Below are positions 31,965 to 43,388 of a stretch of DNA of 64,000 bases, piece by piece (the first letter of the stretch is position 1; each line of letters starts with the position of its first letter). The stretch is from assembly GCA_933228675.1 (NCBI GenBank), contig OW121745.1:2930575-2994574 (forward strand), given 5' to 3'. The notes under the pieces were generated by a model. It was not told the DNA's origin. It ran no database searches and saw nothing but the letters and a program-made list of their open reading frames with translations. A program made the position numbers and the translations under genes. Source of the DNA: Stomorhina lunata. Taxonomy: Eukaryota; Arthropoda; Insecta; Diptera; Rhiniidae.

Positions 31965-34900
31965 CGTCTGTCTGTCTGTCTGTTGAAATCAAGTTTCTGA
32001 AGCCCCTGGAGGATGGACTTACATAAATTATATATCAGATTTTAGGAAATTCTCCCGCAATGAACGCTATTAAATTTCATTAAAATCGGTTTATAAACAC
32101 CGAAAATATCGAAAAAATACCAAAAATTAGACGAAAATTTTAAAATTTTTGATTGAAACACACTTTTAAATAACAAGAGAAAAAAGATACTCCTGGTGTA
32201 CATGTGATAATATGTTATATATCAGATTGTAGGAAATATTTTCCCAAAGCACTCTGTAAAATTTTATCAAAATCGGTCCATAAACAACTGAGATATTGCC
32301 AAAACACTAAATTTTATGTATCGCAAATTGCCCAAAGTACGCATTAGGGAATGTTTGTTGAAAAAATGAAATGCAGAAATAGGAAAAAACCATCCTCCTT
32401 TAGCACGGACATACGTACATTTTATATCAGATTTTAGGAAATTCCCCCACCAAGCACGTTATTAAATTTTATCAAAAGCGGTCCATAAACAATTGAGATA
32501 TCGCAATAACACTACATTTGATGTACAGCAAATTGCCCAAAGTACGTGTCTAAGAAATTTTGTTTACATTTTGTAAGTATTGTTTCAGCGATATCTCAGG
32601 TGTTTATGGACCGATTGTGATGAAATTTGACATCGTTCTTTATGGGAGGATTTTCTAAAATCTGATATATATACTCCACAAATCTGATTATGAATACCAT
32701 TCAAATTGTACCGATCAACTCTGAATCGGCACAAGAATCGATTTCGCGACCTCCGTCCGTCTGTCCGTCCGTCTGTTTGTTTGCCCGTCCGTCCGTCTGT
32801 TTGTTTGTCCGTCCGTCTACATGTCCGTCCGTCTACCTGTCTGTCCTTTTTTCTGTTGTAGTCAAGTTTTTGGAGCTCCTGTTTTGTCGATATCTCAGAT
32901 GTTTATTTTGATGAAGTTTAATAGTGTCCTTCGCAGGGGATTATCTAAATCCTGATGCATTCTGTAATTTGTGGTAGATATAATTTAGCGTTTAAGCGAT
33001 GGTGTTTTGAACGACAATGAAATGAAATTCAGGGTGGGACAATTCAGGAGCTCCACAAATCTGGTTTTATTTAGCAGACAGGCACACTGCATTTATCTTA
33101 ATTTTGTGTCTGACTTTTGAACATTATGATAACATTTGAGAATGTATTATATATCAAATTATAGGTAATCTTCCTAGGAAGTACAAAAATGCAGCTGATT
33201 ACATGATATCCATTCAAAACCTACATATGTATGTAAGTATCTCACATATCAACAAAAATTTAAATTTTTTAATTGCAATTGGGAGAAATCCGTTCACGTT
33301 TGATAATTGATTCCGTATAACTTCGCCTAAGGCAATCTCTTAGTAGCTAATAAGTGACAAATTATAATAGATACGATGATGACATTTAGTATAAAGACGT
33401 TGTACAATATTGATATTCAGGACAATAGCGCCTAAAATAAACTTTCTAGAGGTACAACATTTGACAAAAGTATTTCTGATCTCTTGAAAAGTTCGATATT
33501 GAAAATGGGCGAGCTCTATTCACATTTAGTGAAATCTCCCACATAAACCAGACCGGGAATCGATTTAATGCTGATAAATTAAATCATAATAAAATTGCAC
33601 AAAGAACTAGAGCAAAACTTTCCAAACATCCATCGGACAGATCGAAAGAACTAAACATCCCAAATATTATTGATGAAGTGTTCATTTTAATTAATTAACT
33701 AACTTCAAATTAATAAGTAAACTTTTCCGACAAAGCTGATAACCATCCATTCAAAAGCTATATATTTCACGTATGTATCTAAAACTAAGAGTGTATACCC
33801 TATAATTTGAAGGCTTGTATACATTGACAATCATTGTTAAAGCTTTGACCTAAATCAGTCCGCTAACTTCAGAGTTTTACATAACTAATCAAGAACTTTT
33901 ACTAGTTGGATAATTCGTACGAATTAAAGTGCACAACCCTCACTGGGCACAGCGTTTTTGGGTTGCATGTCAGAATACTTAAACTTCATCAAATCGATGT
34001 GCTATTGCAAATGTAAGGGCATCTACATTTTGAAGCATCTTTTCTGCATGGTTTATCTGGTCTATCGAACTTTATTAAATGTTCGTAAAATATGTGTCTA
34101 TTTTATTTCGAAGCTACTGGCTGGCTTAAATATGCATTCTCTACTTGTAGTCTAGTAATCATTATCTTTCACAAAGGGACCACTTTAGAACCCAAGTGAA
34201 GCTTCCCTAGACATCAGCCACCTGCCCAACCTAACCTTTGGGTGCATAACTATTCTAGATGAGGACGCCACCGAAAAGGTTTTCGTTTTCCGACTCTTAA
34301 CTTTGAAGACTCTTTGCATATAATACTAGTATAACCAAATATTGCTACGAATTACATTAAGTACTTTTGGAACACCATTGGTGAAGGGTATCCAAGATTC
34401 GGCAAAGCCGAATATACCACTCTTACTTGTTTCTGTTGTAGTCAAGTTTTTGGAGCTCCTGTTTTGTCGATATCTCAGGTGTTTATTTTGATGAAATTTA
34501 ATAGCGTCCTTCGCAGGGGATTACCTAAATCCTGATGCATTCGGTAATTTGTGGTAGATATAATTTAGCGTTTAAGCGATGGTGTTTTGATCGACAATGA
34601 TGAAATTTAACATTTTGTGTAAAATCCAGGAGCTCCACAAATCTGACTTTAGCAGACAGACACTCTGCATTAATCTTAACTTTGTGTCTGACTTTTGAAC
34701 ATTATGATAACATTTGAGAATGTATTATATATCAAATTATAGGTGATCTTCCTAGGAAGTACAAAAATGCAGCTAACTACATGATATCCGTTCAAAACCT
34801 ACATATGTATGTAAATATCTCACATATCAACGAAAATTAAAATTTTTTAATTGCAATTGGGAGAAATCCGTTCACGTTTGACAATTGATCCCGTATAACT

Positions 34901-35964
34901 TCGCCTAAGATACGATGATGACATTTAGTATAAAGACGTTGTACAATATTGATATTCAGGGCGATAGCGCCTAAAATAAACTTTCTAGAGGGACAACATT
35001 TGACAAAAGTATTTCTGATCTCTTGAAAAGTTCGATATTGAAAATGGGCGAGCTCTATTCACATTTAGTGAAATCTCCCATATAACCCCGACCGGGAATC
35101 GATTTAATGCTGATAAATTAAATCACATTAAAATTGCACAAGGAACTAGAGCAAAACTTTCCAAACATCCATCGGACAGATCGAAAAAACAATACATCCC
35201 AAATATTATTGATGAAGTGTTCATTTTAATTAATTAACTAACTTCAGATTAATAAGTAAATCTTTAATAACTTTTCCGACAAAGCTGATATCCATCCATT
35301 CAAAAGCTATATATTTCACGTATGTATCTCAAACTAAAAGTGTATACCCTATAATTTTAAAGCTTATCATTGTTAAAGCTTTAACCTAAATCAGTCCGCT
35401 AACTTCAGAGTTTTACATAACTAATCAAGAACTTTTAATAGTTGGATAATTCGTACGAATTAAAGTGCACAACCCTCACTGGGCATTGTGTTTTTGGATT
35501 GCATGACAGAATACTTAAACTTCATCAAATCGATGTGCTATTGCAAATGTAAGGGCATCTACATTTTGAAGCATCTTTTCTGCACGGTTTATCTGGTCTA
35601 TCGAACTCTATTAAATGTTCGTAAAATATGTGTCTATTTTATTTCGAAGCTACTGGCTGGCTTAAATATACATTCTCTACTTGTAGTCTAGTAATCATTA
35701 TCTTTCACAAAGGGACCACTTTAGAACCCAAGTGAAGCTTCCCTAGATATCAGCCTCCTGCCCAACCTAACCTTTGGGTGCATAACTATTCTAGATGATG
35801 ACGCCACCGAAAAGCTTTTCTTTTTCCGACTCTTAATTTTAAAGACTCTTTGCATATAATACTAGTATAACCAAATTTTGCTAGGAATTACATTAAGTAC
35901 TTTTGCAACACCATTGGTGAAGGGTATCCAAGATTCGGCAAAGCCGAATATACCACTCTTACTT
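30805..35964 (+). mobile_element. Helentron/DINE-1-like element A (layer 3) in the Helitron 3' region
   Basis: It starts TATACCCTTCACC after a T run and ends with GGTGAAGGGTAT, the TTCGGCAAAGCCGAA hairpin and CACTCTTACTT at about 35964; the last bases of the usual CTTGTTT are lost. Its own sequence is 30805-31796 plus 34432-35964 (about 2.5 kb); the middle is element B. GTCTGTCC-type tracts lie at about 30932-30966 and 31727-31790. No coding capacity is seen. Confidence 0.85.
31797..34431 (+). mobile_element. Helentron/DINE-1-like element B (layer 4), uninterrupted
   Basis: 2,635 bp and complete: 5' TATACCCTTCACC hairpin, first GTCTGTCTG tract (31930-31984), repeated 75-140 bp internal modules, second GTCCGTCC tract (32752-32850), a third non-coding section, and 3' GGTGAAGGGTAT, TTCGGCAAAGCCGAA, CTTACTTGTTT. 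It splits element A inside the second tract; A resumes with TCTGTTGTAGTCAAG. The first few hundred bases are nearly identical to those of A. Confidence 0.88.
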
Positions 35965-37746
35965 TTTATTTTATTACGTTGAGATTATTAATTTATATCA
36001 ATGTATTTTGAATATATATATTTCATATCGATAGGAGTAGCGAAGCACACCGGGTTTTAGCTAGTCTTATATAAACTCCACAAATCTGATTATGAGTACC
36101 ATTCAAGTTGTACCGATCGACTCTGAATCGGCAGGAGAATCGATTTCGTGACGTCCGTCCGTCTGTTTGTCCGTCCGTCTACCTGTCTGTCCGTCCGTCT
36201 GTCCGTCCGTCTGCCTGTCTGTCCTTTTTATTGTTGTAGTCAAGTTTTTGGAGTTTTTGGAGCTCAGGGTGGGACGATATCCTAAAATTTTGTGTAAAAT
36301 GCATATGGGTATACCTTCCAGGAGCTCCACAAATCTGATTTTAGCAGACATACACATTGCATTTATCTTAATTTTATGTCTGACTTTTGAACTTTATGAT
36401 AACATGTGAGTATGTATTATATATCAAATTATAGGTAATCTTCCTAGGAAGTACAAAAATGCAGCTAAGTACATGATATCCGTTCAAAACCTACATATCA
36501 ACGAAAATTTAAATTGTTTAATTGCAATTGGGAGAAATCCGTTCACGTTTGACTATTGCTCCCGTATAACTTCGCCTAAGGCAATCACTTAGTAGCTAAT
36601 AAATGACAAATTATAATTATCTAATTAGCTAATTAATTATAATTATCTATCTATTATAATAGATACGATGATGACATTTAGTATAAAGACGTTGTACAAT
36701 ATCGTTATTCAGGGCGATAGCGCCTAAAATAAACATTCTAGAGGGACAACATTTGACAAAAGTATTTCTGATCTCCTGAAAAGTTGGCATTGAAAATGGG
36801 CGAGCTCGGTTCACATTTACTGTTATCTCCCATATAACCCCGACCGGGAATTACTTTAATGCTGATAAATTAAATCATATTATAGTTGCACAAAGAACTA
36901 GAGCAAAACTTTCCACACATCCATCGGACAGATCAAAAGAACAATAGATCCCAAATATTATTGTTGAAGTATTCATCTTAATAAGTTAACTAACTTCAGA
37001 TTAATAAGTAAATCTTCAATAAATTTTCCACCAAAACTGATATCCATTCATTTAAAAGCTATATATTTCACGTATGTATCTAAAACTATGAGTGTATACC
37101 TTATAATTCTAAGGCTTGTATACATTGACAATCATTGTTAAAGCTTTGACCTAAATCAGTTCAGAGTTTTACATAACTTATCATGAACTTTTAATAGTTG
37201 GACAATTCGTATGAATTAAAGTACACACTGGGCACTGTGTTTTTGGGTTGCATGCCAGAATACTTAATCTTCATCAAAACGATGTGCTCTTGCAAATCTA
37301 AAGGCATCTACATTTTGAAGGATCCTTTCTGCATGGTTTATCTGGTCTATCGAACTTTATCATATGTTCGTAAAATAGACACATATCACTTTAGAATCGA
37401 AGTGACGCTGCCTTCGACATCAGCCACCTGCCCAACCTAACATTTGGGTCCATAACTATTTTAGATGATGACGCCACCAAAAAGTTTTTCGTTTTCCGAC
37501 TCTTAATTTTAAAGATTTTTTGCATATAATACTAGTATAACCATATATTGCTAGGAATTACATTTAGTATGAACAAAAGAAAATTAATATACATATGAAG
37601 CATTTGTGTGGGGCTCAACTAAGTCAGTAATCAGAAACTATATAATTATCAATATATTCTTACAATTTTGTACTTTACTTTTGGAACACCATTGGTGAAG
37701 GGTATCCAAGATTCGGCAAAGCCGAATATACCACTCTTACTTGTTT

Positions 37747-38106
37747 CATATAGAAATGTTTTGCGAGTATTTTATATCGGAAAACAACTATTAGAAATTT
37801 ATTTAAACTTTATAGATATTATAGAAAATATATTATGACATTTACGGTGAATAGGATTGAATTTGTTAAGGAGAAATATATATATAATTTTCCAAAAACT
37901 TTACCGAAAATATTTTTAACAAATGTCTCATCTGAAAATGGCCTTTCTTTTTTGACAATATCTAAACTTATTAACCCAGACAAACCTATTTTTAAATTTT
38001 CCTTACTTCATGTTTATCATTTTCTTCAGATTTAAGTACCCATTTCTTCAACTTGTCAATAAACATTTTTTTATAAATTTAAAATTTGTTTTAATTTTCT
38101 TCATCC

Positions 38107-38168
<62 letters not shown>

Positions 38169-39124
38169 GAACATCTTCAAAATGTTTTTTTTTTTAATTA
38201 AATTTCTTATTTTTTGTAAACGTCCTATTACAAATAAGGAGTTGCATGTCATTAAAAGCATTTCGTAGCATAAAATACTTTTCGGGTGACATCATTAATA
38301 TTATCCAACAATTTCGCTATACTAATTTCATGTTTACTAACGATTACGATTAAATAACGATTACGATCAAATATATTTCCTTAAAATAGTTCGACCTCAA
38401 CTTAAAATTAGAATGCGGCTCTAACTTTTGGTAAAAATTTGAAAATTAAGCATAGCTCTAGACATGGTTAAGCCGTTTAGGCGTTATGAACGCACAAATA
38501 AACAAACTTGCACATCATTTTTATAAAATATGTATGTAGGAATAATAAAATTTGTTTTTTTTTTCTTAAATTTTACTAAATTTTATATCATATTGCTTTC
38601 CATTGTTTGTTCCTAAAAAATTTTAGTAATATTCGTTTCCTCTTATCTTGAATCAATCCCAAATAAGACACACAATTTCTGCAAGTGTATTTAGTCTGTC
38701 CAGCTCAACATGCTGATTTTATATTGGTTGATTGACGATTAAATGAAAGAGTGTAAGTACACGTGTGAGTTCAATTTCCTGATTTCAGCAACTAGCTGGG
38801 CTACTTTGGTCATAACTTTTAAAAACTAGATTTGCACTGGATTCGATTAGGGTAGGGCGTAGTTGCAAAAAACTATCACAGAGAGAAATTTAGCCCTTAC
38901 AGAGCCGTGAACGCCGATATATAAAGTGTTATGATCGGACTAAAGATGGCGACACAGTTAACAAAATACAAAAAAAACGGTATTTGTAGGCATGGTAAAA
39001 AATAAAAAAAAAGTTTTTAGGATTATTTTTAATTTTAGGGGGTGACTGACTCAACTTTTTTTCGAACCACTCTACTGTGCATCATACATTATATACACTA
39101 AAGACATTAAAAACATTGAATTTA
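37747..39124. other. Gene-free DNA (unit 2 copy of 442-1759)
   Basis: It has the same non-coding content as unit 1, with a longer (TA)n tract at 38114-38164 and a duplicated CGATTACGAT-type segment near 38340-38365. No gene is seen. Confidence 0.7.
38114..38164. repeat. (TA)n microsatellite
   Basis: About 50 bp of TA repeats where unit 1 (near 821-830) has only a handful, so the tract expanded or contracted after duplication. Confidence 0.9.
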
Positions 39125-40777
39125 CAGTGCCTCACAACCAAAGTGAGCCACCTCAATTTCAATTTTTTTTATTAAAATAATGACTAAAAGAATATTATTC
39201 TAGTATGCATCTATGCATAGATTTTACAACAGCAATTCATGTACAATATTGATGCAAAATTTTTTAATTCTTTGCTTCCAAAATAAAACAAAATATCAAA
39301 AAAGCAAAAAACATTGTAAATGCGCGTCACACTCAAAGTGAGCCACTTAATTTTGTTTTCATGTAAAATAACGGTAAATGTTTTTTTTTTCTTAAATATC
39401 TTTGCATCATTCTTATTGTTTATGCTTCAGTTGTGTATTAATGATCACACGGTGAAGATGGCATGTCAAACCAGTATTGAGATTAGAGAACTTGTGATTA
39501 AACTGTACAAAGAAGGCAAATCTCAAAGAGATATTGCAAAATTAATCAATAAGAGCCGCGGAACTATTCAGCATATCATTCATCGCTTTACAAGAGATGG
39601 TAGAATAGCAAATAAAGAGAAAAAGATTTCTAGAAAGGCGTTTTCGGAAAGGGATGAGGCGTTCTTGGTAAGAGAAATTAAAAAAAATCCTCGACTTAGT
39701 GCACCAAAACTCACGGAAATGGTCAAATGTCAATTGGATATCCACGTGAGCCCTGAAACCGTTAGAAGAGTTCTTAGAAAACACGGTTATAATGGCAGAG
39801 TAGCTAGAAAGAAGCCCTTTATTAGCAAAGTAAACCGTCAAAAACGTCTTGAGTTTGCTCGTAAATACGTCCATAAAGATATGAGTTTCTGGCAAAAGGT
39901 ATATAATTATAAAATGGAACAAAATAGCTTATAAATATGCTTGGTAAGGTTTTATTTACAGATGAGAGTAAATTTAACTTGTTTGGCTCCGACGGAAAGC
40001 AAATGGTATGGCGGCAAAAAAATTTCGAGCTTCAACCGAACAACCTCACATCAAGTATGAAGCATGGAGGTGGCTCCGTAATGGTTTGGGGTTGTATGGC
40101 AGGCAGTGGAACTGGAAATCTGCAGCATATTCCAGGAATAATGAATAAATTTATTTACATAGACGTTTTAAAGAATAATGTCAAGGCAAGTGTTGAGAAA
40201 TTGGGGATCGAAGAAGACTTTTACTTTTACCAAGACAACGATCCTAAACATAAATCTTATGTTGCCCGAGAATGGTTATTATATAACTGCCCACATGTAC
40301 TTGAAGTACCCCCACATCTCCAGACTTGAATATTATTGAAAATTTATGGGCCCGTCTTGACAAAAATATTCGAAAACATGTTATTACGTCCCAAAAGAGC
40401 CTTCTAGATGCCTTACAATCAGAGTGGAGTGCAATACCTTCAACATACACCTGCAATTTATTAGAATCGATGCCTAGACGTCTACAAGCTGTGATTTCGG
40501 CGAAAGGTGGCCCAACTAAGTATTAATATTTTATATAAATCACATTTAATTTAAGTGGCTCACTTTTACTGTGAGGTATATTTGAAGTCATTTTTGAGTT
40601 TTTATTTTTTTTTTATACTAAGCTTATAACAAAACTAAAAAGACTGACATGTACTTGAAGCTTTCTAATGAAGTAATAAAGAAATGTAATTTTTTTGTCA
40701 ATGGAATTTTCTTTTTATTATATATTAATCATATTATTTGAAAATTGACCGTGGCTCACTTTGAATGTGAGCCACTG
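39125..40777 (+). mobile_element. Tc1-like transposon 1 (unit 2)
   Basis: Copy of 1760-3405 with the same terminal repeats and TA flanks. It is a few bases longer through a small insertion (ATATATTAAT) near 40720. Confidence 0.93.
39458..40526 (+). pseudogene. Tc1 transposase (unit 2 copy)
   Basis: It has the same protein sequence as the unit 1 copy, with the same 50-bp GT...AG interruption (about 39899-39948) and the same frameshift near 40315. The lesions therefore predate the duplication. Confidence 0.88.
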
Positions 40778-41705
40778 TACTTTTTGCACATATGCATATT
40801 TGCTTAAAAACAAGAACGAAGTTAGTACTTTATTAGATGACAGATTTCGTAAATTTTATTGTTTTCACCTATTACTAGTAAAATTTAGTTTTTTACATAA
40901 ATATAAAAATTTTTTAAAAACTTAAGGAGATTTTACAATATGACTTTGATTTCCGATTTATGAATTCGACTTCCTAATGAAAGTAGTAATATGGCATCGT
41001 TCATTCATGTGCATATACACGACATGTTCACGAGTACAGTCATAGTTGTACACTAGGATTACAGATAATGTGAATATGTATATATGTATATAAAATTCTA
41101 TGTATGTAATGTATGTAACGTATAGACTCAAAACGGCTACGCCGCTTCTGATGAAATTTTCAGAATATCCAAATTGCACCACCAATGCTTAGTAGAGTGC
41201 CAGTTATTTTTTAAAGTTGAAATTTGTATGCGGCCAACCCCAGAGTTCAAAATAATAAAAAAATTATCCCTTGGAAATTTTAGGTCAATCGGATGGGGGA
41301 AAGCGTGCCTATGGCCCGCCCAATATTGCAGAATACTTGAGTTTTTACTTTGATTGTAAATAGCTTAATTAATACTTTAGAATAACTAAAATCCAAAGTA
41401 TGACCTGATTTACAATTCTATGGCCTGTAATTACTAAATACCTGAGTTTCGTTAAAATAATATTAAATTTATTTAGTTTATTCATATTAGAAAATTTTAC
41501 TTTCTTCTCAGGTCGGCTTCAAAAATCATTTTTAATTTTTTTAAATTTTGTTCAACAAACATTAGAAATAATTAATTATCGTTTCAGGTTCATAAAAAAC
41601 AAATAAGAAAATAAAACACAAAAAATGGTGGCGATGTCTTGAACCGTTTCGCCGTACCTGCTATTTGAAACCTTAGTATTTATAATGAATATTTCTCTCA
41701 TATTT

Positions 41706-41759
<54 letters not shown>
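40778..41759. other. Gene-free DNA between Tc1 elements (unit 2)
   Basis: Copy of 3406-4377, ending in a (CT)n run and a longer (AT)n run (41722-41759). No gene is seen. Confidence 0.65.
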
Positions 41760-41762
<3 letters not shown>

Positions 41763-42990
41763 TGTGCCGCAAAACTAAGGACACACTTGCTTCTTTTTTA
41801 TATTTTACAAATTTTCTGTTGTAATAGCAATAATGTTATTACAATACTATTGTATACTATTGGCTTTAATGTTGCTCTTAATTTCAGCATAAGAAAAGAT
41901 TTGGTCTTTTTAATACATTCCTAAAAAAATCTAGTTGTATTTGAAAAACCTATAATATGGTAACGCAAAACTAAGGGCACACTTGTTCTTTACTTGGAAT
42001 AACGGTACAAGTCACACACAAAACGAATGAAAATATAGCTGAATTGTATAAAAAGCATTGTAATCACATAACGGTGAGAAAAGTTATCCAACGCAAAATA
42101 AAAGAAAATAGAATCGAAAATAAAACTGTAAGTGGCCGTCCATCCAAGTTAACAGAGAAAGATAAACGTCTCATTAAGCGTACAATTGAGAAAAATCCGT
42201 TCACCAGCGCCACCAAAATAGCAGCAGACCTCGAAAGATACCAAAATACAAAAGTTTCCCCTGATACCGTTCGAAGGTGATTAGCTGATCAGGGATTAAA
42301 GTCATGTGTTCCCAGAAAAAAGCCACATGTAAACAAGATTAATAGAGCCAAGCGTATAGATTTCGCAAAAACTTATTTAAATAAGTCTCAAGAGTTCTGG
42401 GACAAACTAATATTCACCGATGAATCTAAATATAACATATTTGGTTCCGATGGACTAAAAGTATGGCGCAGAGAAGGGGAAGCCTTAAATCCAAAAATTA
42501 CGGTGAAGACTGTGAAACATGGAGGTGGAAGTGTCATGGTATGGGCTGTATGTCATCTTCTGGGGTTGGTAATATGGTTTTTGTTGAAAATACAATGGAC
42601 CAATATGTCTATTTAGACATTTTAAAAAATAACCTAAAGAAAAGTGCTTCAAAATTGGGTTTAGCTAACGACTTCTACTTCCAGCAAGATAACGACCCGA
42701 AGCATACAGCCCATAAGGTGCAAATGTGGATTCTTTATAACACCCCACATACCCTCAAAACTCCTCCACAAAGTCCAGACCTCAATCCCATAGAACATTT
42801 ATGGGAAATTTTGGAGAGAAATGTGCGAAAATCCGGAACAAAGTACAGCTAAAACAGGTTCTTTTGGAGGAATGGAACAAAATAAGTGCCGAAACAACAA
42901 AATCGTTAGTAGGTTCCATGAGCAATCGGTTGAAAGCTGTATTGTTTATGTAAATAAATTTTTTTTCAAAAAAACTTAAAAACATATTGA
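41760..42990 (+). mobile_element. Tc1-like transposon 2, left and central part (unit 2)
   Basis: Copy of 4378-5608, cut at the same base by the errantivirus-like LTR. Confidence 0.9.
42023..42953 (+). pseudogene. Tc1 transposase remnant (unit 2 copy)
   Basis: Same stop (42278-42280) and frameshifts as the unit 1 copy, with the FTDES, QDNDPKH and PIEHLW boxes preserved. Confidence 0.88.
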
Positions 42991-43357
42991 AGTTAATCAA
43001 GGACGTTTCCTTGATATAAAAAAAGTCGCTGTCAGGCCACATAGGTGGCCTGACAGCTTGTGTACCCACACAACCGTTTAATAAAACACAAGTTCAGTAT
43101 TCGGAGTCAGAACTCTGATTGATTTTATTATTCTTAATTTGATTAATTATAACTTCTACAATAACTTAACTTATTGTGGGAAAATGCTTATTATGCTGTT
43201 TTACATACTTTAGTTTATCGAGCATTTTCAATACGGATCATATTGCAACACGCGCAGACATTTATTGCGTTGGTTGCATTATGATTTCACAATAAAGTTC
43301 AATATACTATTTCTATGTCATACTTAAGTTAGTTAGGGAATAATTGGGGTGTTAACT
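42991..43357 (-). repeat. 3' LTR of the errantivirus-like element (unit 2)
   Basis: 367 bp, same AGTTAA...TTAACT ends as unit 1. The neighbouring polypurine tract (43358-43369) has changed to a longer G run. Confidence 0.75.
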
Positions 43358-43388
43358 CCCCCCCGTTTAAATATCAGCGTCCCGCTGA

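Larger units (their letters stand above)
25322..36064 (+). mobile_element. Canonical Helitron (layer 2) inserted in element C
   Basis: It starts TCTATATATATAAAAATG, ends GGGTTTTAGCTAG, and is flanked by A (25321) and T (36065), the classical Helitron termini and A/T target. Joining its flanks restores the CTAAAATCT...ACTCCACAAATC context seen in the related elements at 31630 and 32658. Removing the nested element at 30805-35964 leaves about 5.6 kb, a normal autonomous Helitron length. It encodes one Rep-helicase frame. No strong 3' hairpin is obvious. Confidence 0.93.
24508..37745 (+). mobile_element. Outer Helentron/DINE-1-like element (layer C) with nested cargo
   Basis: The 5' end TATACCCTTCAC forms a hairpin with the following GTGAAAGGGTATTATA. 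The 3' end carries an inverted partner (GGTGAAGGGTAT at about 37696), a short hairpin (TTCGGCAAAGCCGAA) and the terminus CTTACTTGTT. This layout and insertion between two T without target duplication are the described features of Helentron/DINE-1 elements. Its own sequence is 24508-25321 plus 36065-37745 (about 2.5 kb); the middle is a Helitron. It has no protein of its own, so it is non-autonomous. It carries GTCTGTCT-type tracts at about 24642-24660 and 36152-36224. Confidence 0.85.

Noticed and set aside
31815..32911. Short Ser/Val/Cys-Leu-rich frames around GTCTGTCC tracts
   Set aside because: They are translations of the tetranucleotide tracts inside Helentron-like elements.
30788..36357. 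Possible CRISPR array, suggested by repeated GTCTGTCC blocks
   Set aside because: The repeats are contiguous tetranucleotides without spacers, inside transposons of a eukaryote.
24508..37745. Element C as the autonomous element encoding the Rep-helicase
   Set aside because: The Rep-helicase lies inside a separate Helitron with its own TC and CTAG ends and an A/T target. C, A and B are collinear without it, so it is cargo and not part of C.
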